Positions 13,463 through 26,045 of a stretch of 64,000 nucleotides of DNA are shown one piece after another (within the stretch, counting starts at the first letter, position 1; every line of letters starts with the position of its first letter). Source of the DNA: Homarus americanus. Its lineage: Eukaryota; Arthropoda; Malacostraca; Decapoda; Nephropidae. The notes under the pieces are model-generated. The model searched no databases. It was not told where the DNA came from and saw nothing but the letters and a program-made list of their open reading frames with translations. Where the stretch lies: positions 569,001 through 633,000 of the forward strand of contig NW_024735381.1 in assembly GCF_018991925.1 (NCBI RefSeq). The letters are read 5' to 3'. Position numbers and translations under genes: made by a program.

Positions 13463-14018
13463 GTAGCCGATACCATACTAATGAAACAGGTAACCGATAC
13501 TATGCTATGAAACAAGTACCCGATACGATGCTATGAAACAAGTACCCGATACTATGTTATGAAACAAGTACCCGATACTATGTTATGAAACAAGTACCCG
13601 ATACTATGTTATGAAACAAGTACCCGATACTATGCTATGAAACAAGTACCCGATACTATGCTATGAAACAAGTAGCCGATACTATGTTATGAAACAAGTG
13701 ATACTATGCTTTGAAACAAGTACCCGATACTATGCTATGAAACAAGTAGCCGATACTATGTTATGAAACAAGTACCCGATACTATGCTATGAAACAAGTA
13801 CCGATACTATGCTATGAAACAAGTAGCCGATGCTATGTTATGAAACAAGTACCCGATACTATGCTTTGAAACAAGTACCCGATACTATGCTATGAAACAA
13901 GTAGCCGATACCATACTAATGAAACAGGTAACCGATACTATGCTATGAAACAAGTACCCGATACTATGCTATGAAACAAGTACCCGATACTATGTTATGA
14001 AACAAGTACCCGATACTC
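13463..14018. repeat. 26-bp minisatellite with internal higher-order duplication
   Basis: Units of about 26 bp (CTATGAAACAAGTACCCGAT plus ACTATG) are repeated about 21 times. Variants differ at one position (TATGCT/TATGTT; TACCCG/TAGCCG), and a few units are 24-27 bp. A distinctive stretch of about 62 bp, containing the unusual word CCATACTAATGAAACAGG, occurs at 13463 and again, identically, at 13901. This shows that a 438-bp block of the array was copied as one piece. There are no unique spacers between units, so it is not a CRISPR array. Confidence 0.9.
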
Positions 14019-14179
14019 TCACAGTAAACACAACAAATAAACATTACTAGTAAAGAGAGATATGTTATCAGTGTGAGAGAAACTGACTTAATACTAGTTT
14101 AAAGACTCACAATATAACATGAACACTATAAAATACAACATGGATAATAACGTTGTTGGAATTAACTCCCGCCAGCCTG

Positions 14180-14760
14180 GTGATGCGCGGCTCAATAACC
14201 TGACAATTAATCACAGTAAATAAAACCGTGACATTTGGGTTTGAAATTCTCTACAGAATTTTAAGGTATCAGTTCCGGGGTTGACCTCACGCGCTAAGGT
14301 GAATGTAGTATGTATTAGGTAATTAGGGTATACGGCTTTGCCCGGGTTTCTTTGTTGATACCTTAAATTTCGTAACCATCCAAAATTTCAGGTCTTTATA
14401 TAAAAAAAAAATAATGAGGCTAAAAAAACACGACACACAAACTCACCATTAAGGACGATGGGCCAGAGGTGGGGTCTAAATGCCTACAACTAGAGAGGTA
14501 GCTCATAGTTTACTGTGTCTAGTCTTGGCTAAAATTAAGTGCACATATCAAAAATAACCATACCAAATTTCAGCTCTATGTTAAACAATTGTATTTGGGC
14601 ATCGCAAAGTTTTGGTGAGGTAGATCCATTTTTGAGGGTGGGGACAGACCGCTAGAGCCAACCCTCAAAATTCCCACTTTCGTGATACTTCAGGGGTGCA
14701 TGGCAAATTTTACCTCTATCTTCATAATTGTAACTCTTCATAGCGCAGACACACAAACAA
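14180..14760. repeat. Possible old dispersed repeat with three AAATTTCA-type lines
   Basis: Three related phrases occur at about 14378 (CCAAAATTTCAGGTCTTTAT), 14564 (CCAAATTTCAGCTCTATG) and 14701 (GGCAAATTTTACCTCTATCT), roughly 140-185 bp apart. The block ends CAGACACACAAACAAACAG just before a GT array. Text of this style is common in invertebrate repeat families, but I cannot name one. Confidence 0.35.
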
Positions 14761-14770
14761 ACAGCTATAT

Positions 14771-14773
<3 letters not shown>

Positions 14774-14821
<48 letters not shown>

Positions 14822-14824
14822 GTT
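14774..14824. repeat. (TG)n microsatellite
   Basis: TG dinucleotides with one TTTG interruption. Confidence 0.95.
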
Positions 14825-15044
14825 TTGTTTGCATGTTTTTGCACGTTTGTTTTTTGGTTCGTAATCTCCGGCTTAACCCACCTTTCACAGTAAAGTAAGC
14901 GACCATATGACCTTTGACCTCTTGTTGAATTTTTAAAGCAACATGACAAATAACGTTCACTGCTGTTTAATCTTACACAAGTGACGTTTTGACCTTTGTG
15001 CACATGGAGCCTGTGGCGAGTGTTATCACCAGCGCCCCTCATGT

Positions 15045-15047
<3 letters not shown>

Positions 15048-15078
<31 letters not shown>
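15048..15078. repeat. (CA)n microsatellite
   Basis: About 15 uninterrupted CA units. Confidence 0.95.
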
Positions 15079-15082
<4 letters not shown>

Positions 15083-15244
15083 TTATTAGAGTCACTGGCC
15101 GTAACTAAAGATATTTCTAGGCATATGTTTTTCTATTTGCGTATGGAATATATTTTTTGTTTTCATCTGCCCTCACTCACGCAAACAGCAACACACACAC
15201 TCCTAAACTCTGTCACTATTGTTATTGTATCATAAACTTCATGC

Positions 15245-15478
15245 TGGGATCCTGGGACGGCCAGGGTAATGATGATGGGGCGGAAAGCTTGACGGTGATG
15301 GGGCGGCCAGCTTGACGGTGATGGGGGTGGCCAGGAAGATGTTGATGGGACAGCCAGGAGAACAATGATGGGATGGCCAGGGGGAAGGTTGATGGGGTGG
15401 CCAGGGGGACGTTGTTGGGGTGGCCAGAGGGACGTTGATGGGGTGGCCAGGGGGACGTTGTTGGGGTAGCCAAGGGGA
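15245..15478. repeat. 23-bp minisatellite
   Basis: Units reading roughly GTTGATGGGGTGGCCAGGGG plus GAC recur about every 23 bp and become more degenerate toward the 15245 end. Because 23 is not a multiple of 3, all three frames rotate through the array. That explains the overlapping proline/histidine-rich minus-strand frames, which are not proteins. Confidence 0.85.
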
Positions 15479-15530
15479 CACGCATGGAAATTTTTTTGTA
15501 AATATTCTTCCGTCCTGGGAGATCATATTG

Positions 15531-15900
15531 CCTCTCTCTCACCCACACTACTCTCCCTCGCTCACACTACTCTCCCTCACTTACTTCCTTTCCCTCACCC
15601 ACACTACTCTCCCTCGCTCACACTACTCTCCCTCACTTACTTCCTCTCCCTCACCCACACTACTCTCCCTCACTTACTTCCTCTCTCTCACCCACACTAC
15701 TCTCCCTCACCACACACACTCACTCGCTCACACTACTCTCGCTTCACACCCACTCGCTCCCTCTCCTCACCACACTACTCTCCCTCACTCACACTACTCT
15801 CCACACTCTCTCACTCTCCCTCGCCACACCTCCTCACACTTCACTCTCACCCCTCACTTCCTCTCCCTCACCCACACTATCTGTCCCCTCCCCACACACA
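15531..15900. repeat. Pyrimidine-rich CTCACACTACTCTCCCTCAC minisatellite
   Basis: Words CACTACTCTCCCTC and ACTTACTTCCTCTCCCTC alternate in units of about 18-40 bp, degenerating toward the right end. The plus-strand 193-codon open frame across it (15420-16001) is repeat translation, rich in L, S, T and H. Confidence 0.85.
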
Positions 15901-16779
15901 CTAGAATAAATCCAATCGTGTTTATGAGTAGTTCAATCTATCTTTTATTTACTTCTCTCGGATTTCCCATTTACCTTTATAAAGAGTTAACAGGTGTATA
16001 GAAACTCATCAGAGCGATCAGAACTGGATGCAGGTAATATGCTTTCATCTTATAATTGTAATTCTATATAAAATTCGGGTGTGTCATTTTTCTTTTCAAT
16101 TGACAAATTTATAAAGAAAGTACTAAAAACAAATTAATATAAGAAAAATTAGAAGTGGTAGTATTCAAATTAATTTAAAAATATTTGTACAGAAAGTCTA
16201 CCTTCATTTACAGGTAAACGGAAGCTGCTGTTAAGGAGAATATTCTGTTGTGGCTTTAAAGATTCGTTTTATTGTATATATAGGTTAAGGAACCAACCCA
16301 TATTGTCACCACATGGATATTAGTGTGGGCTATGGCTATTATATTTCTCATTATATCCTTATATCTTCGTTTCTGATTAGGATTTTAGTATAATCTGACC
16401 TAATGTTTGTGTAGACTGGTTACAGTGTGTGTGTGTGTGTGTGTGTCATTTAAGCCGTATTTCCTCTAAGCTAACTGTTTTATCATTGGTAAACTAAACT
16501 GACCAATCATAGAATCCTGGGCTCATCCTCTTTCTGGGCCCCGCTCCAGAATATTCAGTATTAGGCCGGTGACTTCCTGGTGTAACTGTATATAAACAAG
16601 GTTATTTTACATTTAGAGTTCACTTACTTCTCGTCGAGCAGATTTTTCACAGAACACATCTGGTGACCTACGTGTTTGCTGTATAATTGAAAAAGAATGT
16701 ATTTTTACCGAGACATTTTGGTTATTTAAGACAGAGAAAGTTTAACAACGATGTCAAGCACTGTGTTGTTCCCTTCCTC

Positions 16780-17165
16780 GGTAAATATTCTGCGGACATT
16801 ATTCATGGAGAAATAGTGTCCCTTTTAGTGGAATCTGTACCCTGTCCCACATTAGTTTCTCTTATTTCTATTTTTGGGAAGGACATTTTTCATTTAGATG
16901 GACATTATTCACCCGTGAATAACATCCCTTTTAGGTAAATTTGTCCCCACATTCCAGGTCATTTTCACTCAGCTTTCCTTTCTTTAGGACAGGGACATTA
17001 TTCACGCAGGAGAACATAATTCTCTCGTGAAAAAGGGTCTAGAGGGGCATCATTCATAGTGAATATTGTCTGGCAGAATACTGAGCTATTAACGGGGCGA
17101 CATTATTCACCAGTGAATATTGTCGGTGGGGACACTGCTCACGAGAGGACATTATTCACCTCGAC
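16780..17165. repeat. Degenerate GGACATTATTCAC repeat
   Basis: GGACATTATTCA or a close variant occurs near 16796, 16901, 16989, 17050, 17100 and 17152, often followed by GTGAATA. Spacing is irregular (about 50-105 bp), so this is a decayed tandem family. The plus-strand frame at 16687-16938 lies on it and is not considered a gene. Confidence 0.5.
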
Positions 17166-17483
17166 AACTGCTCCTGAATGCTGAGTTGGGGAGGAATCTG
17201 TGCTGGGGAGTTGGCTGGTGGAACTTGATGGTGTTGGGTGGAGATGAACCTGGGAAGGAGGGAGGGAGGGAGGGAGGTCGATGGCCCCGCTGCCTCTGCT
17301 TTAGAACAATCGCCCACTAAACGTCTGGGGAAGGACCGAGTCTAATTTATGGAAGAGAGCGTCAGCAACTGTGTGTCGTGCTCGCCCAGCCACCCAATGT
17401 TTACAACACCACGTCCCAGCCAGTCTGCAACCACAGCGGTACTGGATGATCTCTGTTAAATTAGGCCTGTTCATCCCTGTTCG

Positions 17484-17536
<53 letters not shown>
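17484..17536. repeat. (CT)n microsatellite
   Basis: About 25 uninterrupted CT units. Confidence 0.95.
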
Positions 17537-17537
<1 letters not shown>

Positions 17538-17619
17538 AAGCTTCATATGCATGGCAATACTATCAACGAACAGGACTAAGGTAACTTTGTTTTCAGCCCT
17601 GTGTACCAGCTGCTGGCTT

Positions 17620-17880
17620 CCTCTTTGCTACACCGGGTCACTTTTTTTCATTTTTTTTCACCAATCTCGATCTCCCTTCTGCCACAGTACACCAGTACCT
17701 GATCTGATCTCTCTACCACAGCATATCAGCTAATGGGTTCTTTTCTACAAAACCAAGCAGTGCCTGAACTCTTTCTTTGCCACAGTATGATAGTTCCTGA
17801 ACTTTCACCACAGCAACACACTAGCTTCCAAATTACTTCTACCACAGCTTACGAATTCCTAAGATCTTCTTTACCAAAAT
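17620..17880. repeat. Degenerate CTACCACAGCA repeat
   Basis: CTGCCACAGTACACCAG, CTACCACAGCATATCAG, TTGCCACAGTATGATAG and CACCACAGCAACACACTAG recur every 35-45 bp, usually followed by TTCCTGAACT or a variant. Similar words reappear at about 19108-19160, so the family may be dispersed. Two overlapping open frames across it are not convincing genes. Confidence 0.5.
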
Positions 17881-18535
17881 TATCTGTTTGTAGAACTTTC
17901 TTCTCATTCTGCCAGCGTGATGTTCCTGGGGACTTGGAGGTGGTGTGCCTTAGGGGTTCAAGAACGTCTCCCGAGTCATCTTTGGCACGTCTTCCAAAAA
18001 TCAAAAGTCCAGAATATTTTTATATACCATCTTCCTCTGACCATTACCCCAGTCATTGCACAGATAGTGGAAGGATTTTTTCATCTGGTTGAAGAAAGGC
18101 CTCCTCGTCTGTGTCTGAATACTTTGGCAATAGAACATCTACTTCTACCTCTACTTCTACCTATACTTCTACCTCTCACTACTTGCTGGGTCTTTGGGAT
18201 TCAATATATAAAATATAAAATAAATCAAAGTCATTCGCCTTAGTCATTAGCATTGACTTTTCCAAGGCTTGCAGCAGAGTTGACTGAGGAAAAAGATTTC
18301 TTTAATAACAGAACTGTTGTTGTGAGGTATTCTGAGTAAGTGTTACCGTAAGGAGCCAAGGTAGGACTCCCCAACTCACACCGACTGCTTTTTACGTAAA
18401 TTCTCAGACCAGTTAAAATGTATAGAAAATTTTTACAGTACACTTAATTTAATCCTCCCTTAGACTCCTTCATAGTCAATAACACCTAAATAAAGTTACG
18501 TCAGGAGCTAAACTCCAAAAAACGTAAAGAAAATT

Positions 18536-18910
18536 TCAAATAAAATATCTTGGGTCTCTTAAGAAAGCGTCTAAATGTGGAATGGCTACGCGTGATCGAA
18601 TAAGGTTCTGTAAATCTTTCATCCGACCTTCACTCAGATGCACGAGCGACATCTGGCAGAGTTCCACCACTAGGCACTTATCAGATGGCATCGAATCCTT
18701 GGAGGAATCACTCTGTCGCCCTTCACTCAGCTGCAGGAGCTGAACCAAACACGGAGATATAAAAGTTTGTATCGAGAAAAAAAAAAACTTGATTAGCATG
18801 GTCTTGGCCAGTAGCTTTATTACCACCATCAAAATCTCCTTCGCCTCTTGCCTCAGTCCCCTGTCGGTACACACTTCGCGGTAGTCCTCAGGTGCCTCTT
18901 ACACGACAAA
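18536..18910 (-). other. Unrecognised coding-like segment
   Basis: The minus strand is open for 112 codons and has a protein-like composition at each end (for example LRQEAKEILMVVIKLLAK, then LQNLIRSRVAIPHLDAFLR). The two parts are separated by a T-run and a TTGGTTCAG that could be a splice acceptor. There is no ATG start and no domain I recognise. The words LQLSEGR and VHLSEGR repeat about 40 codons apart. It could be a decayed exon, an unrecognised transposon piece, or chance. Confidence 0.2.
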
Positions 18911-19319
18911 TACCGTCCCCACATATTGGAGATTATAAATAGCTCTGATTCTTAATGTAATTTTTAACAACTTATTCTACATTTTAATTATCGTAGTCAC
19001 GTGCAATATTTTCAGCCACGTTTAATGTCATGTATTTTATATTATTTATTTATTTTTTATGACGGCTAAACATTCCCGAAATTTTCACTACCACTGAAAA
19101 ATAATCTTAACACTCTCTACCACAGCACAATAATTGCTCAAATATCACTACAACAGCACATCTCGTATTAGAATATATCGCCCTTAATTTGACCTCGTTG
19201 CACCCCACCCAAGCAGATCTCGGCTCCACCGTCCGTATTCCATAATACATCTCGCCTCCAGCACCTCTCAGTCTCTCTACACTTCATCTCTAACCCCCTA
19301 CCCCCACGAGTATCTCTGT

Positions 19320-19925
19320 GTCTCAAAACATCTCTCCCCGGCACGTCTCTCTCCCCCGCACGTTTCTCCCCAGCACGTCTCTCCCAGCGTCTCTCCCAGC
19401 ACGTCTCTCCCCAGCGTCTCCCCCACGCCTCCCCGCGCACACGTCTCCCCACGCCTCCCCGCACCGCCTCCCCGCACGCCTCTCCCCACGCCTCCCCGCA
19501 CACGCCTCTCCCCACGCCTCTCACGCCTCTCCCCACGCGCCTCACGCGCGCACGCCTCTCCCCACGCCTCTCCCCCGCACGCCTCTCTCCCCGCACGCCT
19601 CTCCCCGCACCTCTCCCCGCACTCCCCACGCCTCTCCCGCCTCTGCCTCCCCACGCGCCTTTTCTCCCCACGCACGCCTCTCCCCAGCGCCTCCCCGCCA
19701 CCTCTCCCCAGCGCCTCTCCCCAGCGCCTCTCCCCAGCGCGCCGCCACTCTCCACGCTCCCAGCACGCCTCTCCTCAATACGCGCCTCTCCGGCGCGCCT
19801 CTCCCCGGCGTCTCTCCCCGCGCTCTCCCATATACCCAAGCGCCTCTCACGGCACGTCTCCCCAGCACGCCTCTCCCAGCGTCTCTCCCCCAGCACGTCT
19901 CTCCCCCAGCACGTCTCTCTCCTTT
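19320..19925. repeat. GC-rich, CpG-dense minisatellite
   Basis: CACGCCTCTCCCC, CCCAGCACGTCTCTC and CCGCACGCCTC words recur every 12-20 bp for about 600 bp. GC content and CpG frequency are far above the AT-rich surroundings. The outer units are CACGTCTCTCCCC-like; the inner ones are CGCCTCTCCCC-like with alternating CGCG. All long frames here, including a 309-codon minus-strand frame that does begin with ATG at 20097, are arginine/glycine or proline/serine repeat translations. Confidence 0.85.
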
Positions 19926-20818
19926 CCGTCAACTTAGGTTTAACTAGACTTGGCTGTTTATACGACCTCTCCTCTCCGCCGTCCTCAGCCTCACCACCCC
20001 TGGCTCTTTCTTTTCTAAACCCAGGCTTTTCCCGACCCCGGCTCCTGCAACCTCTGTGTCCTCCCCTCATAACGCCTGAAATACAAAATAAAGGCATAAT
20101 ATATATGCATTTCCCACTTCACTCTGAGTGAGTGTTTTTTACCTCGGGTTGGTAATCTCTCGCCGTAATTTAGAGCACAAATAGTGTTCCTCCTCGCCTC
20201 CCTTCCAGGGTCTCGGGCTACCCTTATTCATTAAGACTTTTGGCTCGCTAGTCCTCAAGGGAGATGGGGAGAGGGCTAGATAGTGACACGCTTTATACCT
20301 AAAAAAAATGGAATATAATGAGCCATAGAGGTTTGAGCGATCTGCCACGAGCACTATTTATCATTATATTTATTATTACAAATACTTTGGGAGCGACTTC
20401 ACCATAAGAGGATCTCAAGACCTCGTTGACTTAGAAAATGTCATTGTGTATAAACAACTTGACATTCAATTCTTAATATTCGTCTTCACTGACTGCTGTT
20501 CAGTTTAAAATGATTTGTTAAGATATATAAGTAAAAGTATGCATTTATATATCCAGATGGTGTCTTAATTAATGTTAAAAATAATTATATAGAGAAATAA
20601 ACTCTGAAGTGATGAAAGGCAAAAACCAGACTAAAGTACGAGCATCATAGCATTATGTAAACATCAGAGGCATTAATATTACCATTTCTCCCGTGTGTTG
20701 ATGTTGGCGCAGTGTTACCAGACAAAATAATTATGTATGTATTTGAAAAACAGATGGTAATGATAATGACATAAAGATTATAATTGTTTGTGTTAATGTT
20801 TCTTACTCATCTTAAAAT
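19926..20818. other. Unassigned DNA
   Basis: No gene recognised. On the minus strand, 20155-20310 is a comparatively GC-rich segment lying between TTTTTTTTAG and GAGGTAAAAA, with one open frame (residues such as NKGSPRPWKGGEEEHYLC). The arrangement is exon-like, but no homology is recognised. Confidence 0.35.
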
Positions 20819-20888
20819 AGTATGTATGTATGTAATGTATGTATGTATGTAATGTATGTATGTATGTAAGTTATGTTATGTTATGTAT

Positions 20889-20890
<2 letters not shown>
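20819..20890. repeat. (TATG)n/(TTATG)n microsatellite
   Basis: TATG units with periodic TAATG and TTATG interruptions abut the (AAT)n tail of the minus-strand LINE fragment. This is consistent with growth from the retroposon tail. Confidence 0.9.
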
Positions 20891-20920
<30 letters not shown>

Positions 20921-21700
20921 CGGTTTTTTAATAGAGTTGTAGCCGGTGGCTGAAAATATACAAACTTAAATTAGATTTAGACATAATGATATGCGTTGAA
21001 TACATTTACAGGGCTGTACAGTACATAAATCAGGAGTTGTTTATTATTTTAACAATAGATGGGATGGTGCTATTCTTATATCTATCAGTGCGGGCTCTTA
21101 TGGGCTGAATTTTGTTGTAGTGGCGGACTGCGCGAGGTGGGCGGGGGACTGCAGGTGGCGATGACGAGGATGGTGCAGTAGTCCACTGCCAAACCTTTCT
21201 TGTGCTTGGTGGTGGAGGTCACTGAGGGATGGCATTTCCAGGGTGGAGAGAGCGTAGATGCAGCCGTAGTAGTCTACGCCGAGCATGATTCTGCAGGCCC
21301 TTTTCTGTACTCTAGCCGACGTTGTTGGGTAGAGTTGAGAGAAGACGACCAGGCTGGTGACGCATACGTTAGTTTGGGGAGAATAAAAGCGTTGTAGATA
21401 GTCCTCAACTCTGGCGTGGGTGCTCCAAGTGACCTAAGTCGTCGTAGCATGTCGAGTTGGTACGAGGCTGCCTTGATTGTGTTGCTTACATGGGCCTTCC
21501 AGTCCAGGTTTTGTGGTCTATGGTAACACCCAGGAGTTCGGCAGACTGCACCACCTGGAGAGGATGGGCACCCACTGTGACTGCTGGAGCTTGCACTGGA
21601 GTGGTGGCGGTATTGATGTGCATGACTACGGTTTGGTGTGGTTGATGGTGACCTTGTTCTCCGTAGTCGTAGCCTGTCCAGGGTGCCTTGTAGCGATGAG
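20891..21700 (-). mobile_element. LINE 3' part: RT C-terminal region pseudogene with (TTA)n tail
   Basis: Read on the minus strand, 21.70 to 21.03 kb encodes the region after the RT catalytic core of a jockey/CR1-type LINE: NKVTINHTKTVVMHIN-like text in one frame, then LDWKAHVSNTIKAASYQLD, LRTIYNAFILPKLTYASPAW and LLGVTID words. At least three frameshifts are needed. The frame passes through RIMLGVDYYG and ends near PIRARTDRYKNSTIPSIV around 21030-21100. A 3' UTR follows, with TGTATATTTTCAGCC, then AAACCGTTTATTATTATT and a (TTA)n tail at 20891-20920. The catalytic YxDD part is not present. It is a dead, truncated copy. The last ~50 bp match the ends of the two composite elements at 26.6 and 29.8 kb. 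Confidence 0.85.
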
Positions 21701-22212
21701 TAGTCAGGCCGCACCTCGATTATGCAGTTCAGTTCTGGTGCCCCTATTATAGAATGGATATAAATTCACTAGAGTCGGTGCAGCGAAGAATGACAAAAAT
21801 GATTCCGGGACTTAGAAACCTTCCATATCAGGATAGGTTAAAGAAACTTAACTTGCATTCCCTAGAAAGACGAAGAGTGCGGGGAGATACGATAGAAGTA
21901 TTTAAGTGGGTGAAAGGAATCAATAAAGGGGATATAGATAAAGTTCTTATAATATCCGAGCAGGATAGGACTCGGAGCAACGGATTCAAGTTGGATAAGT
22001 TTAGGTTTAGGAGGGAGATAGGAAGACACTGGTTCACAAATAGGGTGGTGGACGAGTGGAACAAGCTTAGCAACTTTGTAGTAAGTGTGGGAACTCTGGA
22101 AAGTTTCAAAAGGAGGCTAGATAGATTCATGGATGATAAAGAGTGGTAGTAACTCTCGACAGGAGCTGCCATGCACAGGCCAACCGGCCTATTGCAGACT
22201 CCTTATGTTCTT
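21701..22212 (+). mobile_element. CR1-like LINE, 5'-truncated 3' end
   Basis: An uninterrupted plus-strand frame from about 21702 to 22149 encodes the C-terminus of a CR1/L2-type ORF2: VRPHLDYAVQFWCPYY, LESVQRRMTKMIPGLRNLP, LHSLERRRVRGDTIEVFKWV, then FRREIGRHWFTNRVVDEWN and a final FKRRLDRFMDDKEW stop. The short 3' UTR has TCGACAGGAGCTGCCATGCA, GGCCAACCGGCCTATTGCAG and ends CTTATGTTCTT. The element starts abruptly in the domain after the RT core, which fits 5' truncation during target-primed insertion. It sits head-on against the minus-strand LINE fragment ending at about 21700. The matching part of the 24.8-kb copy differs at only about six positions in ~220 bp, so both are fairly young. Confidence 0.9.
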
Positions 22213-24788
<2,576 letters not shown>

Positions 24789-26045
24789 TTAAGAACATAA
24801 GAACATAAGAAAATAAGGAATCTGCAATAGGCCGGTTGGCCTGTGCATGGCAGCTCCTGTCGAGAGTTACTACCACTCTCTATCATCCATGAATCTATCT
24901 AGCCTCCTTTTGAAACTTTCCAGAGTTCCCGTACTTACTACAAAGTTGCTAAGCTTGTTCCACTCGTCCACCACCCTATTTGTGAACCAGTTTCTTCCTA
25001 TCTCCCTCCTAAACCTAAACTTATCCAACTTGAATCCTACTGTTTGTATAGTATACATTTAAACCTACTCTTCCCTGGTCCTGTTTTACCCCTTGTACTG
25101 AGCAACTAATTTTACTTCCCAGGACCTGCTTGTTTTTTTACTCCCACTTTCCCCGACCCCTCTCTACTGGCGAAACCCCCCCTTCGGAGTGACAATTTCA
25201 CGCTCCAGGGATGCAGACAACGTCTTTACCCCCTCACGAGACAAGTGTACTCCGTCGCGACAGTACAGGTAGTCGTTGCCATAGAATCGTTGCCAGTTAT
25301 CAATGAATGCCCAACCATTGTTTGCACAATGTTTTTCCAGTCGGCAATTTATAGCAATTGCCCTGGACAGCCATTCACGACCAACCCCTCTTCTAGGCAA
25401 GACACCACATACTATCGGGATCCCTCCCCTATCTCTAATCTTCCCCAGCGCCTCCCTATACCTCTTGAAAAGTTCCTCACTCCTAACCTTACCTATGTCG
25501 TTTCCTCCCACACTAAGACACACTACTGGATTGGTACCCTCCCCTGACAAAACCCTGTCTAACCTCTCGGCTACATGCCCTATCCCAGCCCCAGGAAAAC
25601 ACACCCTAGTCCTACGTTTCCTATCTCTCGCACAAAAAGCCCAATCTACAAACCTCACCTGGCTGTCCCCAACTACCACGACCTTACCTGTGGGCAGGGT
25701 TTGTACAACTGACCTTTCCTCTCCTTGATCCATACCGTCCTGCTTCTTCTCTTCCTCGCCAGCTTCCTGCAGCACCTGGTAAGGGTTACTACACTCCACA
25801 CCCTGGTCAGCTTTCCTGAGCCTGACCCTAGTCCCCTTGGAGACAACCACTCTCCACGCCTGCTCCTCCTTTGCAGGTGTCCTGCTAGGCAGGACACCTA
25901 CCTGAAGGAGTTCCGTCCTGAGGGCTTCATTTTCCCCCTTTAGAGTGTCAACCTCACTCCTCAACTGCCCCAGCTGCCTTAACAGAGTGGCAAGGAGGTC
26001 GTCTTTACCCCCATAACGCCTTCTGTGCCCCCAAATGACTACGCG
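24789..26045 (-). mobile_element. CR1-like LINE derivative retaining ORF1 but lacking almost all of ORF2
   Basis: Read on the minus strand: an open ORF1 (stop at 25164); about 75 bp of spacer; the first residues of an ORF2 endonuclease (GLNVYYTNSR, about 25055-25085); an abrupt jump to the last 60 or so codons of ORF2 (GFKLDKFRF, WFTNRVVDEWNKLSN, FKRRLDRFMDDREW stop at 24870); then a 3' UTR almost identical to that of the copy at 22.15-22.21 kb, ending in repeated TTCTTATG units at about 24789-24810. The junction falls at about 25048-25053 and puts the two ORF2 pieces in different frames. The whole endonuclease, the RT and most of the C-terminal domain are gone. An ORF1-only derivative is the simplest reading, comparable in form to mammalian HAL1 elements. 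The 5' boundary near 26045 is uncertain and I found no target duplication. Confidence 0.85.

Larger units (their letters stand above)
15901..19319. other. Unassigned DNA with degenerate repeats
   Basis: No gene recognised. It contains a GT tract at 16424-16446, two degenerate repeat blocks, a (CT)n array and a weak exon-like segment at 18.54-18.9 kb. These are listed separately where they can be supported. Confidence 0.5.

Noticed and set aside
13463..14018. CRISPR-like array of regular ~26-bp repeats
   Set aside because: The units are contiguous with no unique spacers, and the genome context is eukaryotic. It is a minisatellite.
15420..16001. 193-codon plus-strand frame
   Set aside because: It is a CTCACACTACTCTCCCTCAC minisatellite translation, with no protein-like segment outside the repeat.
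19168..20097. 309-codon minus-strand frame beginning with ATG
   Set aside because: Most of it is the GC-rich minisatellite (Arg/Gly/Glu repeats). The other strand is open over the same repeat as well. There is no domain.
21754..22172. Plus-strand ORF at 21754-22149 or minus-strand frame at 21828-22172 as a host gene
   Set aside because: The plus frame is the C-terminus of a CR1-like ORF2, and the minus frame is its shadow.
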